A stretch of 64,000 nt of DNA from Lucifuga dentata. Its lineage: Eukaryota; Chordata; Actinopteri; Ophidiiformes; Bythitidae. Under the pieces are notes generated by a model. The model did not search any database and was not told the DNA's origin. It saw only the letters and a program-made list of their open reading frames with translations. The stretch spans positions 92,538-156,537 of the forward strand of contig VXCM01000966.1 in assembly GCA_014773175.1 (NCBI GenBank), in the 5' to 3' direction. The stretch's first letter is position 1, and the number at the start of each line of letters is the position of its first letter. Of this stretch, positions 1 to 13,000 are shown piece after piece. The position numbers were made by a program, and so were the translations under genes.

Positions 1-321
1 ATCAGTTCAGAACTTTTTAGAGTAATCCTATTAACAATTATGGAGACATAAACATAATCTCCTTGGTGGATGTAAAAACCTAAATTTTCCCAGAAACTCT
101 GGTGATTTTACAAAAATACGATTTACAGCATTTTGTTTAGAAACATGATTGCACGAGGAGTCACAGTTGAGGTATCCTTGACGAGATCATGACGGCCAAA
201 AAGCCAAATGAGAGCAGTACCCTTTACTTGTGATTATGTAGGCCTCTATTTGTAATTATCCTGGGCAGACTGTTCTTTATATGTGTCGGAGTCAGGGCAG
301 CTAACTGAAGAAATTACAAGG

Positions 322-798
322 TCAGATGAAGAGGAAGCCGTGGGCTGTTGGGCAGGAACAGACATCCAGCCTCCCCACACGTCTCCATGCTCCCCTGCAT
401 CGAGGGTTTCCCACTGCCTGCCACTGGAGAGACTGTTTGCTACAGGAAGAAGGATCACAAGAGTTTTGTTTTAATCTAGCTGATGTGCAATGTTGCCATC
501 TGGTGGCAGCCATGATTGTCACATATCAGATACAGAACAGACCTAAAGGACAATTCTGGCCTTTAAAAACCATTAGAAAACTGGGATAAAAAGAAAACAA
601 ACATTCAAGAGGAAAAAACAATCTGGAAATTTTAATCAAACTGAACCACAAAAACCATCTCTTTTTTTTTTTTTTTTTTATCCATGCTCATGTTGTGAAT
701 CTGGTAAAGTTGTCAAGGTGAGGAACTTGAGAAGTTGGAAATTCTAACTCACTCTCTCTCTCTCTCCCACACACACACACACGCACACGCACACGCGT

Positions 799-832
<34 letters not shown>

Positions 833-3800
833 CACCGCCTCCTGCCACTCACCTTCCACAGTGATCTCGGAGGAAATTTGGGGGTTTATGGGTGTACTGG
901 GCACAACATCAAAATCAGGGACTGTATCTTAACAGCTGAGGTCAGGGATGGATCAGTAAATTTATTTGCATTGTGCTTAAATCTCACAGATACAGGATTG
1001 CTCACCATTATTTATTTATTTATTTTTGTAGGTGTGTAGATTTCATTTGGTCTATGGTTCTTGTTTGTTTGAAATGCAAAAAAAAAAAAAAAAAAAAGTT
1101 TCCCCATTTACATCCTAATTTTTATCACCTTATACTCTCTTATATCATGCACACATATATCATATACTCCATATGCTCTGTTGTATAAATAATATATTTA
1201 TTAGGGGTCCAAGCACAAAGTGCATGGATCCCTATTGTTTTTGTATGGTTTATTATTATTTTTTTTTTTCTTCCCAAAATACATATAAAAGTGGTTGCAC
1301 AGCTCAAACGGTGCAACATGCAAATGTGAAATTTGCACCGTAGGTACATAAGGGGGAGATCTATACATACACAAAAAAAAACATAGGTGCAAACCACTAG
1401 GGGGCGCTATAATAAAGCCCAACACGTTTTGGCTAATAACTTTTGAACTGTGAGGCCACATTCAAGTGCTTTATACCATCGCAATCGGAGAATTGAACTG
1501 CATCCAATGGCATAAGCCATGCCCATTTCCACCTGGATAGATTTTTCGCAATTTTGCGGAAAATGTGAAAAATACTACCTACCTACATACCTACTTTTGC
1601 AAACTAGTCTCTGGATTTTTTCGTACAAATACGTAATTGGTGTCAAAAGAATCTTTGGACTGTCTTCTTAAATAATTATTAACATTTCTGAATTTCAACT
1701 TTGTCTTTTCGAAATATGGATTTGCATTTTTGCTGTTCACTGTCATTTAACAAAAACTGCTATATCTTCCCAATAGATGCTTCAAATGACACCAAACTTA
1801 AGAATCTCATTCACAAGTCATACCCAATGACTGTACCAAATTTGGTATAAATACACCCATAGGGGGCGCTATAACAAAAAATTGGCTCTCCTGCCTAAAC
1901 CGTTCGAGCTGGAAAGCTGAAATTTGCAGGGTAGCTAGGGTATATGATACTGTGTTGACCCACCAAAAATTGCTCATATCGAACATAAGGGGGCGCTATA
2001 ATGAAGGTAAGTGTCATAATATAGCACAATACATTTTGGCTAATAACTTGTGAATCGTGAGTCACACATTCAAATGCTTCATACCGATGTGTTCGGTGAA
2101 TTCAGCTGCATCCAATGGCATAAGCCATGCCTTTCTGCCTGGAAGATTTTTCGCATTTTTGCAAAAAATGCTAAACCTACTTTTGCGAACTAGTCTCTGG
2201 ATTTTTTTTATATAGAAACAAGTAATTGGTGTCAAAAGAATCACTGGACTGTCTTATTCAATAGTTACTAAAAACATTTTTAAATTTTGACTTTATATGT
2301 TCGCAATATGGATTTGTATTTTTGTTGTTCACTGTCATTTTACGAAAACTGTTATATCTTCCCGATACATACTTCAAATGACACCAAACTTCAGAATCTC
2401 ATTCACAAGTCATACCCAATGACTGTACCAAATTTGGTGTAAATCCACCTATAGGGAACGCTATAACAAAAAAATTGGCTCTACCCCAAAACCGTTTGAG
2501 CTGCTAAGCTGAAATTTGCATGGTGGCTAGGGTAGGTGATAGTATGTTGACCCACTAAAAATTTAGCATATCAAACATAAGGTGGCGCTATAATGAAGGT
2601 AAATGTTATAACCTAGCACAAAGCATTTTGGCTAATAACTTGTGAACTGAGGAGCACAATCAAGTGCTTTATACCGACACGTTCAGTGAATTGAGCTGCA
2701 TCTAATGGCATAAGCCACGCCCATTTCACCAGATAGATTCTTCACAATTTCGCAAAAAATGCTAAACCTACTTTTGCAAACTAGTCTCTTGATTTTTACT
2801 TACAAACAAGTAATTGGTGTCAAAACATTCTTTGGACTGTTGCGGGCCTTGGGGTCTGAGTTGCGCAGGGTTCTGAGTTGCGTAGGGTTCCAAATTGCAT
2901 AATCGGCTTGAACCCCAGTATAATTGCTTGCAATTCTAGTTTATTAGTGTTTTTACTGTGGGAGAAAACCATAGCACTGACAGGAAACCAGCACAAAAAA
3001 CAAAAAGAAAGAATGAGAATCAAACTTCATATCCTTCTGGCTGAAACTGAGACGGGGGGGGGGNGGGGGGGGGGTTGGTCAAATCCAGAACATGATGGCC
3101 AAGTAGATCTATCTGCTGTTTACAGACTTCCTACTCATTCCAAGACAAGCCCAGTCAAAGACATGGCTGTAACCACTGATACTCAGAGAATTCCCCTCAG
3201 GATTAGTGGAGGAGGATAAAGACTTTCAAAATGACATTGGATTAGGACTGAATCCTCACAAAGCAGATGCTGATATTATTTTTGTGGTTGCCTTATAGTT
3301 TTTAGAGTACGTTTAATAATCTGATTTATAACTAAATATATCCTTAATTCCAAGACAACACACAGTTATACATCAAAAGCATCCTTAAAGGGTAGAGGAG
3401 AGAAGGTGACAACAGGAGAAGAGTTCTAATTTCCTGCATATGCAGTGCACGATTAGAATTAATGTAATGTGTAATGTTTTGTAAGTCATTCCTTTGTATG
3501 AATATAATTGATGTTATTTGCTATTATTAAGTTTCATCTGTTTCAAAAGTTTTTCTAACTTTCTATTCTTGTTATAGAGTGAGAAAGAAAGGTCATCTTC
3601 TTTCATTAGAGCTTATGTTTGACGCTGGTTTTCTTTCATATCTGACCAAAATGAGGTTGAAGCTAATTTCACAGCTGAATAAATCAGTGGGTAGGCTTTA
3701 AAACAGGAGGATCTTATCTGTCTTTTTATTCATTAATATTTCTGTAACAACATAAACTTTAGTTTATGATCATTTCTAAATTCTCCTGAAGGTTTTGTAG

Positions 3801-6800
3801 TAGTGATGGTTTTCAACAAGGGGAGCACTGTCTTAACAGAAGGAGAACACACAGAAATGACATGACTGGGTTATTAGACGTGCTATACGTTGTTTTCTCC
3901 TTCCACCTCCCACCTCCATTCTTACCTGTTCTGGCTCTCCTCTCCATCACCCGTGCAGTGCTTCTCACCAGCAGCAAGAGCAGGCGGCTGACACTCCACA
4001 CACACACGGTGTCCCTCCCTCAGGTACTGCATCCACTGAGTGTGTGCGTCCTCACTCTGCTGGCATCCGTGAGTCAGAGAAGTCAGTTGAAATTGGACAC
4101 AATACCTGTTTTGCACAACACACACATGCAGAAAGACAGCCTATAGTATAGTATAGTAACATGAGAATACACAAAAAGAATGTAAGGGCATATTTCTGTA
4201 GTTTGTCTGAATGTATTTACCCTGTAATGTCATTACTGCTGTCAGGAATGTCTCTTTTCTTCCTGCCGTTGCCATAACCACCTGCGGTAATAAGTGCTGG
4301 GACTGCAGGGGCAGTAACCATGACAAAACCATAACATGTTTTTGTGGTGTCAAACATTCAAAGCTATATTTGTAGTGACTAAAAAGAGGCATTTACTTGC
4401 TCACAAAAGTACGTTTCTCTGATTTGTCCACTTTCAATGAAGGCACTGGAAGCATTATCTATAATTTATACTGTCTAGGCTAAATGTACTCTACCTTGAG
4501 AAAACAATAAATCTTGAATTTTTTGTCTGCGTGTGAGGAAGGTCAATAAACACAAAACGTGGAGGTTATTTTTCCATGTTGAAGATGGAGTATAATTTTT
4601 TTTAGTAACTTTGGAGCCATTCAAATCTTCTATCTATAAAGACAATCTCTGTCTGTCTGTGGCACCAATATCTCTACGGCACTGTATGAAGGTGAAATTC
4701 TGCAGGTTCATTGCTCAGGTCCCAAGGATGTGCAGTGTCGCATGTGAAGTTGTTTGGATGAGTGGGAGCGATTCTCGAATTGAGCTGTGCTGGTAAAAAG
4801 TAGTCCACACAGCAGGATACGCTCCAAGCACGGCGGCAAGATACGCTCTTGGAGCGGCAGTGCCATGGTCTCAACCCAAGCAATGCAGCACAAAAAGCTA
4901 GCTCACGAGGACATGAGGAACATTGCAGGCTGCGGTGCACACCATAAAGTCCAGCCCGGTCCAAACAGGCACGTTTTCAATGGGCACTGCTCTGGTCTTT
5001 TAACTATAAAGACATAATATCCAATATCCAACCAATATAAGACCAAGAACCTGGCACTGTATGAAGTTGAAATTCAGCAGGTATAATGCTCAGGACCCAA
5101 GGACGTGCAGNAAGAACCTGGCACTGTATGAAGTTGAAATTCAGCAGGTATAATGCTCAGGACCCAAGGACGTGCAGTGTCGTGTGTGAAGCTGTTTGGA
5201 TGACCGGTTCTTGAATTGAGCTGTGCCGGCAAAAACTAGTCCATCGTGGCAGGATACGCTCTGGGTGCAGCAGCATATGCTCCGCTCCACAGGCACTAAT
5301 GGCAGGCTGCGGCACAGATCATAAAGTCCAGCCCAGTCCAAACAGCACGTTTTCAATGGGCACTGTACAATGGGCAATGTGTGGTTCTTAAAATCACTTT
5401 CAACATCACACACTGCAAATTCTACACTTAAGGAATATAGGGAAGTCCATGTTTAACAAGGACAACTGTAACATGAAGCAAATATTTGAAAGAACATTTA
5501 ACATAAGGGCATGAGGGAGGATTCAGGTGGATTTTTCTCACCAAGTGCTTTTTGGCAGTGGCCTTGCTGAGAATGGTAATCTGCACAGCCAGCCTTCTCC
5601 TCCAGATGAGGGCAAGGTTTGCCTGCATTAAGAGGCTCCTGCAGGATCGTCCTCCTCCGCCTGCGGACTGTGGCCCTGCATGGTTCAGCACAGTCTGACC
5701 ACTCTGTCCACTCACTCACCACACAAGACACTGCTGTGGGGAAGGGGAGACATACAGGAAAAATAAAAACGGGAACTCTAAGAGGTTGAGTTCAGCTGAG
5801 GCTAATAAGGTAAGAACAGCTGTAGCTATCAGTGGAGACCAAACTTGTGATCTCCTGCTAAACAAACTCACTATGACCATGTCTCTTTCAGGGAGAACTT
5901 TTATAAATATATTTATTGAATTCTGTAGTGAGTGATTAGCAGAAAGATATACAAGTAAAAAAAAGTATTTACAATAAAAAAAAAAGTTAAAACTACAACA
6001 TAGCAATATTTAGTTAGGTGTGTAAAACCCACCCTGCATCTAAAAACAGCTCTAAATTAAAAAAAAGAATAATAAATGAATAATACCAAGAATGATTATG
6101 ACATCAATGATAGATATTACATGACTGTAGCGCAGTGTTTGTAGTGCAGTTCTGTTTTTTATTCAACAGATTATCAAACAAAAAAGATTATATATTTTTA
6201 AAACTATTTTGCACTGTTGCACCAATTTAGTTTAATAAAATGGTTTTGTTATCCACATGTAGTCAGTTTTCTTGAATAGATATTAGCCCTTTATGTTGCA
6301 TAAAAGAATACTAAAACCAGTAATGTAAAAAATACAAGAAATGTAAAGTAATTATTACTTTCATGTTGCACAAAAAAGTAAAATAGGAAAAACAAGTTAA
6401 ATGATATTAGAAATACTAAGTATTTTTGAATGCATTTCATGATTAGATTTAACATAAAGATTCACGTGAAGTTTACAAATAAAGACTGAGTAAAATTTAC
6501 TCATCATATCCATCACTAAAACAGAAAATCCTAAGTAAACTTTACTCATCAAAACAGAAAATCCCCAGTAAAGTTTACTATAGTATCTCTGATTAAAAGG
6601 AGTACTTACTGGTGTGTAAATTTTACTTAAGTATATGCCATGTTAAATTTACTTAGAATTTCTGCATGGAAACTGTTACCAAGCTTTTTTTTTTAAGTAA
6701 ATGTTACTCCACATTTTTTCAGTGAAGGAAAATAAAACACACCAGAATAAATAAATAGAACTGAACAGAATAAAAAAAAAAATAGAATAAATCAAATAGA

Positions 6801-7100
6801 ACAATAGAGAAGCTGTAAACGGAAGTAATAAATAAAGTGGCATCTACCTGGACAGGCTGTGTTATAATCATGGCAGCAGTCCAGGGTGAGGACACAGGCC
6901 TGGTCACAGAAGCAGGTGCCATAGGATCTGTCAGACCTCCATCCTGTACTGATGCATGATGGGTCGCGGCCGGTGCAACAGAGGCCCATGTCCCGACAGC
7001 TCGACTCACCCGGTCCCACAAGGAACAGAGATACACCGACACAAAGACACAGCACAGTGACAGGACTGATCCTGCAAGCGGGCATCATGGAAATGCCCAC
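322..7100 (-). CDS. sbspon: Somatomedin-B and thrombospondin type-1 domain-containing protein, 5 exons
   Basis: Exons in transcript order are 7100-6848, 5733-5542, 4302-4221, 4105-3926 and 439-322. All have AG/GT borders and together give 825 nt (274 aa plus TGA). Human SBSPON is about 264 aa. Residues 1-30 form a signal peptide with a hydrophobic VTVLCLCVGVSLFLV core. A cysteine-rich somatomedin B domain follows (about 34-80, CCTGRDP and YGTCFCDQACVLTLDCCHDY). The TSP1 repeat spans about 85-140 (SEWTEWSDCAEPC, then a basic RRRRR run). The C-terminal cysteine module has WMQYLREGHRVCVECQPP, LQWQAVGNPRC and the end FLFI, all as in the mammalian protein. The product should be secreted and matrix-associated. 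That role comes from the family, and no function is visible beyond the domains. The start is the first ATG; a second Met lies four codons downstream. Intron 4 (3.5 kb) is full of repeats. Confidence 0.93.
735..832. repeat. (CT)n/(CA)n microsatellite
   Basis: A CT run passes into CA/CG dinucleotides inside intron 4 of sbspon. Short open frames across it are low-complexity shadows. Confidence 0.9.
1201..2838. repeat. Tandem array of a ~590-bp unit carrying the GGGGGCGCTATAA motif
   Basis: Landmarks recur in the same order. The string GCTATAATRAAG is at about 1404, 1991 and 2585 (spacing 587 and 594), each followed by TTTTGGCTAATAACTT, GCATCCAATGGCATAAGCCA and a 'CTACTTTTGC(A/G)AACTAGTCTCT' block. 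The related motif GCTATAACAAAAAATTGGC appears at about 1866 and 2460. The third unit stops near 2838. The left edge begins near AGGGGTCCAAGCAC. This is a repeat in sbspon intron 4 with no coding signal. I cannot name the repeat family. Confidence 0.85.
4629..4995 (+). mobile_element. Helitron-like non-autonomous element, copy 1
   Basis: The 5' end reads TCTATCTATAAAGACAATCT and the 3' end reads TTTTCAATGGGCACTGCTCT followed by GG. The interior repeats at 5045-5365 and, inverted, at 55650-55885. The TC start and the GGGCACTGC-type end resemble Helitron termini; the best-preserved end is the CTAG of the 55650 copy. It lies in intron 2 of sbspon. The class assignment is inference from the termini, and no Rep/helicase is present. 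Confidence 0.55.
5045..5177. other. Single-N gap with duplicated flanks
   Basis: The 66 bases before the N at 5111 are repeated immediately after it (5112-5177). This is probably an unmerged contig overlap, not a biological duplication. Confidence 0.85.
5045..5365 (+). mobile_element. Helitron-like non-autonomous fragment, copy 2
   Basis: It shares with the 4.7-kb copy the blocks GGCACTGTATGAAG, GGACGTGCAGTGTCG, GAATTGAGCTGTGC, AAAGTCCAGCCC and ACGTTTTCAATGGGCACTG. The left 66 bp appear twice around the single N at 5111, probably an assembly artefact. Confidence 0.5.
5800..6840. other. AT-rich intron 1 of sbspon, nothing recognised
   Basis: This is AT-rich sequence with several TTTACTTA/AAGTAAA-like short repeats around 6470-6710. 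I see no exon, RNA or named repeat in it. Confidence 0.6.
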
Positions 7101-7599
7101 AGATGGTGTTAAACGTAGAGTTTAGCAGTAATGAACTAATGACTCTGTGATAAAGTAAATGAATAGTCTGTTATCCCCAATCATGTGTGGTCACTCAGGT
7201 CAGCCTGCTTGGAGAAAAGCAGCAGTCAGAGAGCTGTGAGTTATTCATGTGTCAACTCTGTATCTCTTAAAGGAACAGCTTCATCGGACAGAGCCGCTGG
7301 TGAGGCAGTCACTACCCTGTGCACCTCAACACGAGCAAAGAGTGGATTAATGAAACTTGTATGGTCAGGGTCATTCATGCAAAAATAACAGCAATGTGGA
7401 CAGTGCAAGGACACATGGGGCTCCACTCAAACGCACATTCCCAGTAGAATTCAAAGGATAGAAGGCAGAGACAAAAAGAAAAGGGAAAGTTATGGAAACA
7501 GACCCATTACATGGATAAACACAGTACCACAGGCAGTCTTTATCATTTGGAGGCTCATTTCATAAACAGTTGGAGGTCTATTCAGTAATACTAACCCCA

Positions 7600-7666
<67 letters not shown>

Positions 7667-9522
7667 CACCATCACTCACCTAACCATTAAATATATTGCA
7701 CAAAAACCAACAGTTTCAAAAAGGAGGGGAAAGACACTTATCTCACAATTTCAGTAATATTTTAACTGTTTGCTTTCAAACTTTATGGTTAGGTGTTCAG
7801 AGTAGGGTCATGGGGTAGGGTCAGGGTTTAGGTCGTCCTGCAAGATTTAAAGCTCTCATTCTGACATGATCTTTGCTACGTCTGAGTGTTGCTCAACAGA
7901 CAAAAGGAAAAATTCTTGGCATATTTAAACTAACCTTGTCATATAGCTTTGACCTATTTGTACTAAAGATACTTGGAACTTTCAGATTTCAGATTATTGT
8001 CATTCTAGCCACATATATTTCATACACCTTGCAGAATTAAAAAAACATTTCTCTTAGGGCGAATGTGCTAAAAGATACATGACATCACACCACACAAAAC
8101 AAATACTACAAAACATTCAAGTATAAAATTCAATTAAAGTTATCCTGAGTGTTGAGGTGAAAAGGTTAAAAATGCATTTAAAAATAGGGCATAGAAGTTG
8201 TTGAACTGGTTTGAAGAATCTAGGTATTTGTCCGCACATTAAACTGCTGTAGAACATGATGCCCCACCAGTTTAGTTTTTCAGTAAAACATGTATCAACA
8301 CTAAAGAACCATCCCAGAATTGTTCCATGTTTTTGCCACTATAATACCAATCATACCTTTGTTGGTCTCATCTAAATGCAAAAAAAAAAAAAAAAAAAAN
8401 AAAAAAAAAAAAAAAAAAACATATTCAGAAATTTAAAGCAATATGGAAAAAAATTTGAGAAATGGTTGACATGATTAATAATAAATAGTCAAAAATGCTA
8501 AATCACTGGTGTGTGGTCCTTTAAATGTGACTCACATGACAACATTTGTATCTTAAGATTTTTCTTCTCTAAACTCAGATTGAGAGTGAACAATGCTGGC
8601 AGTGTTCATTTACAAAATAAGATCATAGTACAAAACAACCAGCCTTCTTGGTGCATAAAGAGCTATGCAGAGATTTACTGTTCGTGTTTAGATAATCTCC
8701 TTATGTTCTCATTTAATGTCGTTCTCACATTAGTAGGACTGGGAGTAAACCTCGTCCTGGAATCATGGCACTTTGCTGAACACTGAACCAAAACTACTTG
8801 AACTCACATATCCCTACAACCTTGAGGAAGCAGCAGTAACATCTGCTACCTTTGTGTCCCAGTTTCTGTCTGTAAGGTTTTAATGTTTGTACCTTGGTGT
8901 CAGCACTGCAAAAGAAAGCTCTTTAAAAAACCTTCCGGTCTCGTTTTGATATTTATGTGTATTTGAAAAACATGTAACATACGTATGAACAGAGGAGTCT
9001 TACTCATTATTCTGCTTGATTTGATGCTTAATATCCTCCTTCCTCCTCGTTTCTCAATGCCTGCACACTATTTCTGTCCTCCCACAACAAATGATCCATT
9101 CACTTGCAAGTTCTGATAAGTTTTTTGTTTTTTTTTTTAATCTGTGTATATGTGAGGGCTCACGTGCATACTGTAAAGGTTTATGTTTAGGCGCTGTAAT
9201 ACTGTGTAGTCAGCATGTTATTTTCACGTTGAAAGTGCATACATTCACAGCACACAACAACAAAAGTGGTTTTATGAGGAGCTCAAGGATTTCCTCTAAT
9301 CCAGGAGGTGAGTGTTTAAATAAATGAAGCACACAGGCTGGGGTCGCAGAAGGAGGGAACACCAGCTTGGCTGTCTGCGTCCTTTTGCACTCACTCAGTC
9401 TAAACCTTTGTGAGACAGAACCAAACAAACATACACAGGGCAACAGGCGTGGAGTGGAACACACAGTTGACCACTCCAACGTTTCATCTCACACTTAAAC
9501 CATCAGCAGAACATTAGACAAA
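7101..9522. other. Intergenic region between divergent sbspon and the rdh10-like gene
   Basis: It holds a (CA)n tract (about 7602-7662), a poly-A tract with one N (about 8379-8419), and at about 8512-8525 the sequence GTGGTCCTTTAAATG. That sequence resembles the end of the MITE at 62.5-63.2 kb. Both neighbouring genes start at its edges, so the promoters of both should lie here. No specific promoter element is clear. Confidence 0.6.
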
Positions 9523-10053
9523 ATGATTTTTCTAATGGATTTCCAGATGATGCTGCTGGATGTAATTTACTTCATCCTGCGTAATTCTCTAAGGATCATC
9601 TTCCGTCCACGAACCAAGAACATAGAGGATGAGCTGGTGCTGATCACAGGATCAGGAGGAGGCCTAGGTTGTCTCTTTGCTCAGGAATTCACCAAGCATG
9701 GGGCAGAAGTGGTGCTATGGGACATTAACAGCACTTCCAATGAGCAGACAGCCAAGCTGGTGCAAGAGATGGGAGGGATGGCGTACACCTACACGGTGGA
9801 TGTGACCAACTGGGAGGACGTGTATCGCAATGCAGACCTTGTGCGAAAGGATCTGGGCCGGAATGTCACAATGCTGGTTAACAATGCTGGAGTGGTGGCT
9901 GGGGAGTGCATGTTAGACTGTCCTGATGAACTGATGGAGAGGACCATGAAAGTCAACTGCCATGCCCTCTTCTGGGTGAGAAGAACTCTTTATAATATGG
10001 TGCAGAGTTGTTGGGTAGCACAGAGAGGGTTCGGAAACTAATAAACTTCCCTG

Positions 10054-10094
<41 letters not shown>

Positions 10095-13000
10095 CTGGCC
10101 AAAAAAAAGTCACCACCTGGATTTAACTAAGCAAATATGTAAGAGCCTTCCATTGTATAATTACTGCAGTGATTAATATGTTGCAGCTGACAACAAGTTA
10201 TTTAACCCTAACTGATGCGGAAGATTGCTGAAACTACTAAAATTGGGTTAAGAACTGTCCAACGCATTATTAAAGCTTGGAAGGATGTGCTGGAGAAGAC
10301 TTTAAGCAGCGGTCCGACTCTTCCATCATCAATACAAGATCTTGGCGAAAAATTAATGCAACTCTGGACAGAAATAAATGTTGTGACATTGCATAAGCTT
10401 ATCGAAATGATGCCATGGCGAATACGTGCGGTAATCAAAGCTTAAAGGCGGTCCAACGAAATATTAGAGTGTGTGACTTTTTTTTGGCCGGGCAGTATAC
10501 AGTATATATATATACACATATATATTCACAGTGACAGTAACCTTTAGCGAGTGGAATAAAGTGATTTAACACGAGGATCAACATCTATGACAGTTACAAC
10601 ACACTAACTGCAGANAGTGGAATAAAGTGATTTAACACGAGGATCAACATCTATGACAGTTACAACACACTAACTGCAGAGGCATGAATAGGATGTAGCA
10701 TTCTTACGCATTACGACAGGATGCTGCATCACATATAAACATGGCATAGCCCAAATCAATGTCATTACCAAAGAAACAAGAGCAAACTCACAACCATCAC
10801 ATTTACTCATACGACCAGCGAGCAAGAAAATGCCGTAAAACACATATAAGACAAGCAGTATTCAACAGGCTTCCCCACAGATTCCAGCCACATTAAAATC
10901 CTTCAAACTTACCAAAGCTGCTCATCATCTGAAGAAAGTCCATCCTCCTTTCTTTCTTTATAAAGAGTTTAAGGACACAGTTGTACAATACATCGGTGCG
11001 TTTCAGTTCCAAAATGTGAAAAAGTGTTGTCAGTTAATCCATTTCTTCTCCTCCTTCAGCCACTGTGCGTTTAAAAAAAACAAAAACAAAACAGGACTAA
11101 GTAAAAATCTAAATAAAAAGTCTAAAGTACTACATCTAAAAATCTAAACGTCAAGAAAGAAAGTTTGAATAAAAATTAATGCTCAGTTACGTGCTAGCTA
11201 GGTTTACTTGAGTTAGCTAAGCTAACTAGCCCTCTTCTTCTTCTTCTAATGAATTTCTGGCAGGCTGCAGCTGTGTAGCATAATACTGTACTCCGATGAC
11301 GTAGGCCAAGACCAGCTAGAAGGCCCTGATGTGTAAAGGAATACGCCCAACATGGCAAACTCGAAATCTGATTGGTTAAAGTACGGCCTCAGCCTAGTTT
11401 TTTTTTTCTTTACCCGGAGACAGCACAGGGGTAAAATCTGATTGGATAAAAACTCTAATTTCTATGAGCTGCACTGGAAGCAGCGGAACTGAGGGAGAGA
11501 GTAGCGATGAAATGACGTTAATAACAAAACTGATGGGAACGAACTTTGTAAAATACATATAGCATTAATAAAATATATATTAAATTATAAAAACATAATT
11601 TGATGATTCTGACAATCTCTAGGCCAGCAGAGAAGGCCTTGCTGGCCCTGACCGCACACCACTGACTCAGTTAGAAATAGTTAGGATTGGGCCTCTCACG
11701 TGTACAGTATTTTATGGATTTGCTCGCCCACATCCGGTTTTACTTATGTAGTTATTTTAGGTCTTGCTGGTATTCCTGAATTACATGAAAGAGAATCAAA
11801 TAAGGTTTTCGTACTTGAATGTATAATCTCAGATTAGTATTTGCAAACCAGAACGAAATACACAACTATCTGTTTTTTTTTTTATTATAAATGAATAATA
11901 TATTTTTTAAAAATCTCTGTACCATTAGCAAACAAAACAAATAATGAAAAAACTTCCCAGTTTGTAGGTGACACAATGTTAAAGTACGATACAGAAAACA
12001 GTTTAGCACTGACTGAAATAAGGAATGTTGGAGTTAAGCTTTTGACTTGAAAAATATAGACTAACATGCTTTTCATCCTCAAATGGTTACACAGACTAAG
12101 TTTATTGTTCATAGTATGACACATGACGTGTAAAATGTATAGAATTAATAGCTTTATCCCCATCATACTGTAAAACCCTGCTCTAAGCTAGGTTAAGGAC
12201 TATTGGATTCTCGCATTAATCCTCTTAATGGGAAGCTGTTGGTGCAGCATAAGCTTCCTTCACATTGAGCAACCTTTAAGTCACCACATGTCATGTGAAC
12301 ACTGCAGTTTGTTGCCCCTTAACATACTGTAACATCCCACTGTGTCCATATGTCTCAGACAGTGAAGGCTTTCCTCCCTCAGATGAAGGCCCAGAATCAT
12401 GGACACATTGTGACGATGGCCAGCGTCCTTGGTCTCTTCAGCACAGCTTGTGTAGAGGTGAACACGGGAGGGATACACAAGGGAATTAACAGCAACATTG
12501 CTAAGATATGACTTTCATCAACCCAGAGACTTTACTTTAAAAAAAATGTACACACACAAACAGGAAGGGGTCTTGTAATCACAGCTGATGCTTTATTCAT
12601 TTTTAATGCTTGTGGTACACAAGCTTTGATGTGTGGTTTTTAATTTGGGACAGGATTATTGTGCCAGTAAATTTGCTTCAGTGGGATTCCATGAGTCTCT
12701 GGCTCATGAGCTGCTGACTGAGGAGATTGATGGAGTGAAAACTACACTCGTGTGCCCCTATATCGTCAATACAGGCATGTTCGAAGGCTGCAAGATTCGG
12801 TATGTCAACAAAATATTCACGTGATGTAAATTACATATTTTATTTCTCATAATAATTTGACAAATAGGTTTAAAGTTCCAATCAAAGATGTTTTAATTCT
12901 GTTATTAAAATTGATAAAATTATGTAGAAACAGCATTGCATTTTAAGTGATGCTGCTACCACCGGGACTCTCCTTCAGTGAACATGACACCACTATTTTG

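Noticed and set aside
735..1039. Open frames through His/Thr dinucleotide-like peptides
   Set aside because: They are translations of the (CT)n/(CA)n microsatellite, with no splice or domain support.
2820..3219. 113-codon open frame in sbspon intron 4
   Set aside because: It crosses a poly-G run with an N, matches no family, and lies in repeat-derived intron sequence.
5716..6006. 96-codon minus-strand open frame next to sbspon exon 2
   Set aside because: It reads from AT-rich intron into the exon in another frame; hydrophobic low-complexity sequence only.
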